Shown here in pieces: positions 1-5,417 of a DNA stretch of 7,483 bases. The position numbers and the translations under genes are program-made. The DNA is from Chloroflexota bacterium (GTDB taxonomy: Bacteria; Chloroflexota; Dehalococcoidia; GIF9; AB-539-J10). The DNA lies in NCBI GenBank assembly GCA_030604285.1, contig JAUVWD010000031.1, positions 1 through 7,483 on the forward strand, written 5' to 3'. The notes under the pieces were generated by a model that ran no database searches, was not told the DNA's origin, and was given only the letters and a program-made list of their open reading frames with translations. Each line of letters opens with the position of its first letter. The first letter of the stretch is position 1.

Positions 1-10
1 ACTGGGCTAA

Positions 11-319
11 AGAGAAGAAGAGAGTCGTCTACCGGCAAGAGGCAGAGAGGAGTTATCCAAGCTTCCGGACCTTATTATCCTTAACCTTAAGTCAGAGGAT
101 GATGGCGAGCTAACAAGCTCGGGAAATACCTTGAAACGGTGGAAGGAATCCATACTAAACCACTTTGACAATGGGATTACCAATGGCTTCACTGAAGGCC
201 GTAACACAAAGATTAGAATGCTGAAGCGAGTTTCTTTTGCCTTAAGGAATCTCGAGGTTTATTGGAGAAAGATGCTCCTGGGGTTTGTACCATCTCGTAG
301 CTGTTTCCACACGATTTGA
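11..319 (+). pseudogene. ISL3-family transposase, C-terminal fragment (probably broken)
   Basis: The frame ending with TGA at 317-319 encodes a typical C-terminus of an ISL3 (IS204/IS1001/IS1096/IS1165) transposase. It contains LKRWKESILNHF, then TNGFTEGRNTKIRMLKR, then RNLEVYWRKMLLGFVP. The family pattern at this place is W..eIl..f....TNG..EG.N.kiK..kR..yG.rn...yr.r.ll. The likeness continues upstream in frame to about base 60 (LIILNLKSEDDGEL). An in-frame TAA at 8-10 stops the frame. Another frame is open over bases 3-50 and reads plausibly (RQEAE), so a one-base frameshift near base 48 is possible. Only the last third or so of such a protein is present, cut by the window edge. It is the only supported plus-strand gene and converges with the flavoenzyme gene. 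Family membership is fairly sure; whether the gene is inactivated is less sure. Confidence 0.7.
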
Positions 320-330
320 CATAGAGCCAT
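309..330 (+). repeat. Candidate right terminal inverted repeat of the ISL3-type element
   Basis: Read from the outside inwards on the minus strand, this segment begins GGCTCTATGTCAAATCG, resembling the GGCTCT start of many ISL3-family termini. It overlaps the transposase stop codon. The matching left repeat is not in the window, so this is a proposal from resemblance and position only. Confidence 0.35.
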
Positions 331-511
331 TGATTTCTTCAACTATGATCGATTGTTCTATTCGGCGTCCGCCGGTACGCCCCCGTTTTGCCACTTGACT
401 CTTGTGTGCCCAGAATATTCAGCACCTTCTTCTTTGCGAATACTGTTGGCTGCTATCAGAGAATACCATTTTCCAAAGCTCTGCATCTTGTCATCAAATC
501 CCAGACATATG
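331..511. other. Stretch between the IS end and the flavoenzyme stop; no supported gene
   Basis: About 180 bases separate the presumed IS end from the TAG stop of the flavoenzyme gene. I see no strong terminator. The only stem-like motif is GGCGT...ACGCC around 364-381, with an 8-base loop. It has no T-run after it on the minus strand and only a short GTTTTG after it on the plus strand. One short minus-strand frame is listed separately. This could be the eroded flank of whatever gene the IS entered. Confidence 0.5.
358..486 (-). CDS. Weak candidate: 42-residue small ORF of unknown function
   Basis: An ATG at 486-484 opens a 42-codon minus-strand frame ending with TAG at 360-358. It starts MQSFGKWYSLIAANSIRK and ends KWQNGGVPADAE. 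The frame is open further upstream to a TGA inside the end of the flavoenzyme gene, about 18 more codons. The composition is mixed and protein-like, with charged and aromatic residues and no low-complexity runs. It follows the operon in the same direction. Against it: it is short, there is no good Shine-Dalgarno (only GGGA about 13 bases upstream), and I recognise no family. It may be a real small protein, a leftover of a gene truncated by the neighbouring IS, or chance. Confidence 0.18.
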   Translation of the reverse strand: MQSFGKWYSLIAANSIRKEEGAEYSGHTRVKWQNGGVPADAE

Positions 512-2455
512 CTAGATTCTCAGACCGATGCGGAATCCCTCTTCTATGGCCTCTTTTGTGGTACGAGGCTTAACGCAGTCCCCCACCGAGTACAGCTCTG
601 CTACCTTGCCTCCCAAGCTGTGTGCAAGCTGCTTGTTTGCCTTGTAGCCCATGGCGAGCACCACTGTATCCCCGCCGATGAAGTCGGTGGTGCCGTTCCT
701 GCTCACCCTTACTCCCTGGTCTGTTATCTCTTCCACCTTAGCATTGGTCTCCATCTTTATGCCGGCCGCTCTCAATCTTGCTAGAAAGAAGGGCCGGTAG
801 GTGGCTACTACGTCAGCCGCCATGCGGCCGAGCATTTCCACAACAGTCACTGTCTTTCCCCGCTGGGTGAAGAAGTCCGCGGTTTCACAGCCAACCATCC
901 CCCCGCCAGCAATGATTACACTCTGCCCCACTTCCTTCTGGCCCGTCAACACCTCTTCTGCTGTGACCACATTCTTTCCGTGGGAGCCCGGGACATCTGG
1001 GATAATCGGCGTTCCCCCTGTAGCCAATATCACAGCATCTGGTTTTTCCTCTTCGATTGTCTTGGCCTCAACTGGAGCCGAAAGCTTGACTTGCACGCCT
1101 GCCTTATGCAGCCGCGCAATCAAGCTCCTCATTAGCGCCGCCATTTCATCCTTGTAAGGGGGGATGGAAGCTATAAGAAGCGTGCCTCCCAATTCATCCC
1201 CTTCTTCATATAGCGTTACTTGGTGACCTCTCGATGCCGCCGTTATCGCTGCCTCCATACCTGCAGGTCCTCCTCCTCCAACAAGAATTTTCTTGGCCCT
1301 TTTTGCAGGCTCCAAAACATATTCTGCTTCTTTTCCCGCTCTAGGATTTACAGTGCAGGATATGGCCGGCTTTGTTTGCGTCCCCCAGTCTCTATATGCC
1401 GAGAGCATATCGTCAAGACAATTTGAGCAAGCAGTACAGGGAACAATTTCCTCAATCCTTCCTTCCTTTGCTTTGTTGAGGAGTTCTGGGTCGGCGATAA
1501 ATGCTCGACCCATGCCGACAAGGTCGGCTTTGCCCTCATCAAGTATCCTATCTGCCAAAACAGGATCATTAATGCGATTAGCAGCAATCACTGGTATACT
1601 GACCACCCCTTTAATCCTCTCAGCAAGGTAAACGAAAGCCCCTCTTGGAACCGAGTGCTGCACAGTAGGCACAGGGGATTCATGCCAGCCAGTATAAACA
1701 TTTATTGCCTTAATGCCGGCCGCCTCAAGCATACGAGCTGCCTCTCTAGGCTCTTCATCTTCAATGGTATACCCACGCTCCATATTCTCATGAACATTGA
1801 GGCGACAGGTGATGGGATAATCTTCACCCACTCTTTGCTTTATCTTATCCACGATTTCTAAGATGATCCTCATCCTATTTTCCAAGCTTCCCCCATATTC
1901 ATCGGTGCGCTTATTGCTGGATGGGGAGAAGAAGCGGTTCAAGAGGTATCCACCTGCAACAATCAATTCTACGGCATCAAAATTGGCCTGGTGCGCTCTA
2001 ACCGCTGCTTTTCCGTACTCCTCGATAAGCCAATGAATCTCTTCAATGGAAAGAGCTCTTGGAGTGCAACGCATCATCACATTAGGTACCGGTGAAGGGG
2101 CTACCACTTCAGGAGGCCCTCCCTCTTTGGTTATCAGGTGATATTGAGTTATCAGCTGTGCCGCTATCTTGGACCCGTAAGAGTGAACCGCATCAGTTAA
2201 TCTGCGTGCAGCGGGGATAAAGCGGTCATCATGTAAGCTAGGTTGCATAGGGCACCCAACATAGGTTGGGCCGAAGGGTATAATGATAAGCCCAACCCCT
2301 CCTCTGGCTCTTTCAGCAAAATAGCTAATAAAGCGGTCACCTACCGTGGCGTCATCCTCGGCAAACCCTGTGGTCACTGGTAACATCACGACCCTGTTAT
2401 TGAGCTCCATCTTGCCTATCTTAATAGGATTGAACAGGTTTCTTAGCTGTTGCAT
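512..2455 (-). CDS. NADH:flavin oxidoreductase / 2,4-dienoyl-CoA reductase family protein (OYE barrel + 4Fe-4S + FAD/NAD(P) domains)
   Basis: This 647-residue protein has the full architecture of FadH, BaiCD/BaiH and 2-enoate reductases. Family members of this kind pass hydride from NAD(P)H via FAD, an iron-sulfur cluster and FMN to a conjugated C=C, usually in a CoA thioester. An Old-Yellow-Enzyme TIM barrel (about 1-335) carries Tyr170 in GGYLLNRF and His258 in TGWHESPVPT. These are the counterparts of the catalytic Tyr and His of E. coli 2,4-dienoyl-CoA reductase. NKRTDEYGGSLENR (181-194) is a family signature. Cys340, 343, 346 and 367 should bind a [4Fe-4S] cluster, although the spacing is unusual. 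GGGGPAG (393-399) is the FAD motif and AGGGMVGCE (516-524) the second nucleotide motif. SVGDCVKPR near the end is the usual FAD-contacting tail, so the protein is complete. The ATG at 2455-2453 has a good Shine-Dalgarno that lies inside the activator remnant. The cytosolic substrate is unknown; a dienoyl/enoyl-CoA made by the upstream reductase genes is my inference. Confidence 0.93.
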   Translation of the reverse strand: MQQLRNLFNPIKIGKMELNNRVVMLPVTTGFAEDDATVGDRFISYFAERARGGVGLIIIPFGPTYVGCPMQPSLHDDRFIPAARRLTDAVHSYGSKIAAQLITQYHLITKEGGPPEVVAPSPVPNVMMRCTPRALSIEEIHWLIEEYGKAAVRAHQANFDAVELIVAGGYLLNRFFSPSSNKRTDEYGGSLENRMRIILEIVDKIKQRVGEDYPITCRLNVHENMERGYTIEDEEPREAARMLEAAGIKAINVYTGWHESPVPTVQHSVPRGAFVYLAERIKGVVSIPVIAANRINDPVLADRILDEGKADLVGMGRAFIADPELLNKAKEGRIEEIVPCTACSNCLDDMLSAYRDWGTQTKPAISCTVNPRAGKEAEYVLEPAKRAKKILVGGGGPAGMEAAITAASRGHQVTLYEEGDELGGTLLIASIPPYKDEMAALMRSLIARLHKAGVQVKLSAPVEAKTIEEEKPDAVILATGGTPIIPDVPGSHGKNVVTAEEVLTGQKEVGQSVIIAGGGMVGCETADFFTQRGKTVTVVEMLGRMAADVVATYRPFFLARLRAAGIKMETNAKVEEITDQGVRVSRNGTTDFIGGDTVVLAMGYKANKQLAHSLGGKVAELYSVGDCVKPRTTKEAIEEGFRIGLRI

Positions 2456-2456
2456 A

Positions 2457-2600
2457 TTAGTCTCCTTTTAGCTGCCTACGGGCAAAAAGAGCAACTCCAA
2501 GAGCCCCCACGATCTGCGAATCGAAGGCGCTCTGCGCTTTTGGCCCCAGCCTTTCCTCTAAGCGTTTGACGACTCCAACGTTTTGCCCAGGCCACGATGA
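2457..2600 (-). pseudogene. Truncated second copy of the activator ATPase 3' end
   Basis: Bases 2582-2457, read on the minus strand, encode 41 residues plus a TAA stop that match the last 41 residues (222-262) of the intact activator at 3729-4517. Both contain VVKRLEERLG and AFDSQIVGALG, and both end LKGD. My hand alignment gives about 102 of 126 identical bases and 33 of 41 identical residues, with a run of 30 identical bases at 2499-2528. Upstream of 2582 the match decays: GTGGCCTGGGCAAA may still correspond to the GGVAK region with a small indel, and an in-frame TAG at 2624-2622 closes the frame. The ATPase core and cluster cysteines are absent, so it cannot be an activator. It fills most of the gap between the dehydrogenase-like gene and the flavoenzyme gene. 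It is either a degraded duplicate or the tail of an ancestral activator that preceded the flavoenzyme gene. Confidence 0.88.
2462..2468 (-). promoter_or_regulatory. Shine-Dalgarno of the flavoenzyme gene, inside the activator remnant
   Basis: On the minus strand AAAGGAG stands 6 bases before the ATG at 2455-2453. The same bases are the Leu-Lys-Gly codons at the end of the truncated activator copy, whose TAA stop is one base before the ATG. In the intact activator the corresponding bases read AAAGGTG, a poorer ribosome binding site. Confidence 0.7.
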
Positions 2601-2640
2601 TTCTCCCTGCGTCGTACCCTCCTAAGTAATGAAGCTTGTC

Positions 2641-3654
2641 CTATTTCAAGGCAGCAGCTACCGGTAGATCCCTCACTGTTACAAGGCCTGGTTTAGCTTC
2701 CATTACTTGAGGAATGGCATTGACAGCGTGACTATAGAATAGTGCATCACTCTTCGAGTCTTTCATAACTATGTCAAGGTCTGGTTCCCCCTTGATGGAG
2801 ACGAAGTTGCTGCTCTCCAGCCCTTCCTCCTCCAGATCTACCACCCCAATAAGCTCCAAGACGATGACTGCCTGCCCATCCATCATGCCAGAAGTCACCT
2901 CCTTGAAGCCACATACCATGCCTGGTTCTATCTCCATACCGTGGCGTGTTCTCTTTCGTTTTTTCGAAGTTACTGGCTCCAGCGTTCGACTTGTCTCACT
3001 TAATTCCCATCCTAAAGCATCGGCAATCATATCGAGTTCAGTAGATGGGGGGCTCGCAGGGCTCACAGGTCTACCCGCCAATCTCTTCTTAAACTCGTCG
3101 ACTGTATTCCCAAACCCCAACCGCATCAATGTCGAGATGCCGAAGAGTGTCCAATCCTCCACTCCTCTTACCACAACTTTCTCAACTGAGGCACATATCC
3201 CACTGAATACAATGGGCAGTAGGTCCGTTATGAACCCCGGTCTAAAACCTGTAGATAGGACTGTAACGCCATTTCTCTTGGCTGCCTCGTCAACCCTTTG
3301 TGCAAGTTCAGGCCAGTGAATCCAGGGGTATGCTAGCCTGATGTCCGTTGTTGTTATTACGTTGAGTCCCGCCTCTACCGCTTTCATAATCTCGGATTCC
3401 ATTTGGCGGGAAATACGAGCGACATGCAGCACTACGTCAGCCTTCATGCTGGAGAAAACCGTATCTGGATCACTGGATGCAACAATGCCTAAGCTCCTGC
3501 CAGCACCAGCTACCTCTCCTAGATCCCTTCCCACCTTCTCCTCTGCGAATACAATACCACCCACAACCTCTATCCCTTCTTTATCCAACATCATCCTAAC
3601 CATCCCGCTTCCCATAGCTCCAACCCCATACACAATAACTCTCACCTTTTCCAT
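2641..3654 (-). CDS. 2,4-Diaminopentanoate dehydrogenase-like NAD(P)-binding protein (dihydrodipicolinate reductase-like)
   Basis: A 337-residue cytosolic protein opening with a Rossmann motif, VIVYGVGAMGSGMVRMML (about 6-23). It is followed by GIVFAEEKVGRDLGEVAG, where family members read a cofactor-discriminating loop and KVGKDLGEV. The C-terminus (HAVNAIPQVMEAKPGLVT, then DLP) matches the end of proteins annotated as diaminopentanoate dehydrogenase (Ord) and DapB-like dehydrogenases, which run to a similar length. The characterised Ord oxidatively deaminates 2,4-diaminopentanoate in anaerobic ornithine fermentation; many homologues have unknown substrates. I chose the ATG at 3654-3652, giving MEKVRVIVYG, because GAGGGG stands 8 bases upstream. 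An in-frame ATG at 3711 would add 19 charged residues and has no good ribosome site. No other ornithine-pathway gene is near, so a different substrate is likely. Family assignment is good; function is open. Confidence 0.85.
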   Translation of the reverse strand: MEKVRVIVYGVGAMGSGMVRMMLDKEGIEVVGGIVFAEEKVGRDLGEVAGAGRSLGIVASSDPDTVFSSMKADVVLHVARISRQMESEIMKAVEAGLNVITTTDIRLAYPWIHWPELAQRVDEAAKRNGVTVLSTGFRPGFITDLLPIVFSGICASVEKVVVRGVEDWTLFGISTLMRLGFGNTVDEFKKRLAGRPVSPASPPSTELDMIADALGWELSETSRTLEPVTSKKRKRTRHGMEIEPGMVCGFKEVTSGMMDGQAVIVLELIGVVDLEEEGLESSNFVSIKGEPDLDIVMKDSKSDALFYSHAVNAIPQVMEAKPGLVTVRDLPVAAALK

Positions 3655-3662
3655 TTTTGATT

Positions 3663-3668
3663 CCCCTC
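3663..3668 (-). promoter_or_regulatory. Shine-Dalgarno deciding the start of the dehydrogenase-like gene
   Basis: GAGGGG on the minus strand, 8 bases before the ATG at 3654-3652. It favours this start, which places the Rossmann glycine motif close to the N-terminus, over the in-frame ATG at 3711. Confidence 0.6.
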
Positions 3669-3728
3669 TTTCTCTTCTAAGCTTTGTCTTAGACGGTGCT
3701 TCAAAAGGCATATCTTAGCTCTTCGATA

Positions 3729-4517
3729 TTAATCACCTTTTAGGCGCTCACGGGCAAAAAGAGCAGCTCCAAGAGCCCCCACGATCTGCGAATCGAAGGC
3801 AATGCGAGCCTCCACCCCCAACCTTTCCTCTAAACGTTTGACCACCCCGATATTCTTTGCCACACCACCGCTTATGGCAAAAGCTTCTTCAATGCCAACG
3901 CGCTCTAACAAGCCGCTGAGCCGCTTGACAATAGCGTCGCAGGCTCCAGCTAGGATATCATTGCGCTCCGCCCCTTGGCGCATTTGCAGGACAACATCCC
4001 GCTGGGCGAAGACAGTGCAAAAGTCACTGATGGGGGCCGCCCCTTTTATCGTCTCTAAGGATAGAGGACCAAATTCTTCCAGAGTCACTCCCAGCGTGGA
4101 AGCTATTCTCTCCAAATAGCGTCCAGTGCCCGCGGCACACTTATCATTCATGACGAAATTACTCACCTTACCTTGGGCATCACAGCGAATAACCTTACAG
4201 TCTTGGCCTGCTATATCAAGGATGGTACGCACCTCTGGGAAAAACCAGTGGTTCCCATAAGCATGGCAGGAGATCTCGGTCACTGTAGCTTGGCTGAAGG
4301 GCACTATTATTCGGCCATAGCCAGTAGCCACTATATAATCAATTTCTTTCAATGTAACATTCCCCTCACATTGCTCAAGTGTTTCACTCATAACCCTCCA
4401 TGACGTTTCAACACTATCATATCCGGTGCGCGTAGTGTGCCAAGTGATCATCCCATCCTCACCTAGTATCACGGCACTGGCACTAAGGGAACCGATATCC
4501 ACTCCGGCAGTTATCAC
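3729..4517 (-). CDS. BadG/BcrA-type activator ATPase, [4Fe-4S] subunit (BzdQ/HgdC-like)
   Basis: A 262-residue ASKHA-fold ATPase of the 2-hydroxyacyl-CoA dehydratase activator/benzoyl-CoA reductase ATPase family. Such proteins couple ATP hydrolysis to injection of a low-potential electron into the catalytic subunits. Visible motifs are GVDIGS (5-10, phosphate loop 1), VATGYGR (63-69), DIAGQDCKVI (101-110, phosphate loop 2), NDKCAAGTGRYLE with Cys127, FCTVFAQ with Cys167, and SGGVAKNIG (216-224, adenosine site). Cys127 and Cys167 match the two cysteines per subunit that hold a cluster bridging the dimer. The start is GTG at 4517-4515; its GTGA overlaps the stop of the preceding activator gene by 4 bases, so translation is probably coupled. 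All nucleotide motifs look intact, unlike in its partner. The last 41 codons are duplicated at 2457-2582. Family is certain; the BzdQ role is inferred from gene order. Confidence 0.92.
   Translation of the reverse strand: MITAGVDIGSLSASAVILGEDGMITWHTTRTGYDSVETSWRVMSETLEQCEGNVTLKEIDYIVATGYGRIIVPFSQATVTEISCHAYGNHWFFPEVRTILDIAGQDCKVIRCDAQGKVSNFVMNDKCAAGTGRYLERIASTLGVTLEEFGPLSLETIKGAAPISDFCTVFAQRDVVLQMRQGAERNDILAGACDAIVKRLSGLLERVGIEEAFAISGGVAKNIGVVKRLEERLGVEARIAFDSQIVGALGAALFARERLKGD
4514..4517 (-). promoter_or_regulatory. GTGA stop/start overlap joining the two activator genes
   Basis: The minus-strand bases GTGA hold both the GTG start of the downstream activator and the TGA stop of the upstream one. 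The arrangement suggests translational coupling and near-equal amounts of the two subunits, as expected for a heterodimer. Confidence 0.75.
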
Positions 4518-5296
4518 TTCGTAGACGCTACCTTCTTCCCAGCTAGAATAGCCGCGCCTAAGGCATTTATAGTTAAAGGATTCTGAGGGACCAGGACTTG
4601 GCAGCCGACCATGCCCTCCATAGTGCGACGCACCCCGATGTGCAAGGCTATCCCCCCAACGAGAGCCACATCCCTCTCTATACCCACCCGCGCTAGGATA
4701 GGGTAGAGGCGCAGAGCCAAAGCTCGGTAGGCTCCACTTACAATGTCCTCGCGCTTCATCTTGGAATGTATCGCGGAGATAATCTCAGTCTCGGCAAAGA
4801 CGGTGCAGGTGCTATTTATTTGCGCCTCCTTCGTAGATTTGAGGAATAGCTCACCCATTTTCTCGATAGGGACTTCCAGAATCTCCGATACCATTTGTAC
4901 ATAGCTGCCTGTCCCTGCAGCACACCTATCATTAACGGCCATATTGAGCGCCTTTCCTTCAGAGCATCTTGTGGCCAGAGACTTCTCAGCGCCTATATCG
5001 AGAACGCTGTGCACTGAGGGAAGGACGCGGTCTATACCTTGAGCCAAACACATAAAATCAGGTGCAGACTCATTGGCGAAGGGAACATAAGGCTTACCTC
5101 GGCCCGTCGCCACTACATAGCCCACACTGCTTAAGCGTACACCAGCCTGCGCTACAGCCATCTCAAGTCCTTTCTCTGCCACACGGGTGGCATTCTCTAC
5201 TCCGCAGGGACACACGGTCTCAGCGCAAACTTGGTCCTCAGCCAACAACACTACCTTGACGGAATACATGCCTGCATCTATACCAGCCACAATCAC
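4514..5296 (-). CDS. BadF/BcrD-type activator ATPase, [4Fe-4S] subunit (BzdP-like)
   Basis: A 260-residue member of the same activator ATPase family, clearly different from its neighbour, so the two probably form a heterodimer as in class I benzoyl-CoA reductases. Motifs are AGIDAGMYSVK (4-14), VATGRGK (62-68), VNDRCAAGTGSY with Cys125, and TCTVFAETE with Cys164. The two cysteines should provide this subunit's half of the bridging cluster. Two nucleotide-site motifs are altered: DIGAEKSL (100-107) where the family reads DIGGQDSK, and VGGIALHIGV (213-222) where it reads GGVAKN. ATP turnover in this subunit may therefore be weak or different. The start is GTG at 5296-5294, after an in-frame TGA at 5305-5303, and I see no clear Shine-Dalgarno. 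The stop overlaps the next gene's start. It is preceded by a 121-base gap, the longest gap between adjacent intact genes upstream of the dehydrogenase-like gene. Confidence 0.9.
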   Translation of the reverse strand: MIVAGIDAGMYSVKVVLLAEDQVCAETVCPCGVENATRVAEKGLEMAVAQAGVRLSSVGYVVATGRGKPYVPFANESAPDFMCLAQGIDRVLPSVHSVLDIGAEKSLATRCSEGKALNMAVNDRCAAGTGSYVQMVSEILEVPIEKMGELFLKSTKEAQINSTCTVFAETEIISAIHSKMKREDIVSGAYRALALRLYPILARVGIERDVALVGGIALHIGVRRTMEGMVGCQVLVPQNPLTINALGAAILAGKKVASTK

Positions 5297-5417
5297 TTTA
5301 TTTCACGGAACTTATGTCTGAAAGGATCACCGGTTAACCTTTCCTCTAGCTTAGCCACCTACGACAGCCAACTTGCTAGCTACACCTTGGCCTTTTTGGA
5401 TGAGGAAACCTATTTTG
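5297..5417. other. 121-base gap between catalytic subunit and activator genes; no firm feature
   Basis: On the minus strand this follows the TGA stop of the larger catalytic subunit and precedes a GTG start without an evident ribosome site. I find no tRNA-like fold, no T-run terminator and no recognised promoter. CTAGC and GCTAG copies could pair weakly across about 25 bases. A short out-of-phase frame ending at 5351 has no recognisable content. Confidence 0.4.

Larger units (their letters stand above)
1..330 (+). mobile_element. 3' end of an ISL3-type insertion sequence
   Basis: The left edge holds the terminal part of an insertion sequence, recognised from the C-terminal residues of its transposase (see the pseudogene entry). 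I place the outer end near 330 because the transposase stop codon at 317-319 is followed almost at once by a segment ending in AGAGCC. The reverse complement therefore starts GGCTCTATGTCAAATCG, and ISL3-family inverted repeats commonly begin with GGCTCT-like sequence. The candidate right inverted repeat is about 309-330 and overlaps the end of the transposase gene. The other end of the element lies outside the window, so the repeat pair and target duplication cannot be tested here. The element belonging to a transposase family is well supported; the exact boundary is inference. Confidence 0.5.

Noticed and set aside
7..207. Minus-strand 66-codon frame at the left edge
   Set aside because: It lies opposite the transposase tail, which has a clear family match; this frame has none.
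364..381. Possible hairpin GGCGT...ACGCC as operon terminator
   Set aside because: The stem is only 5 base pairs with an 8-base loop, and no T-run follows on the minus strand.
353..784. Plus-strand open frame of 143 codons at the end of the flavoenzyme gene
   Set aside because: It overlaps the FAD/NAD domain coding sequence on the other strand and has no family likeness; the flavoenzyme frame explains the bases.
2771..3319. Long plus-strand open frame (182 codons)
   Set aside because: It is antisense to the dehydrogenase-like gene, rich in Ser/Pro/Thr as expected of a shadow frame, and has no recognisable motif.
3655..3711. N-terminal extension of the dehydrogenase-like protein from an ATG at 3711
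   Set aside because: The 19 added residues are charged and unlike the family, and the internal ATG at 3654 has a good Shine-Dalgarno directly before the Rossmann motif.
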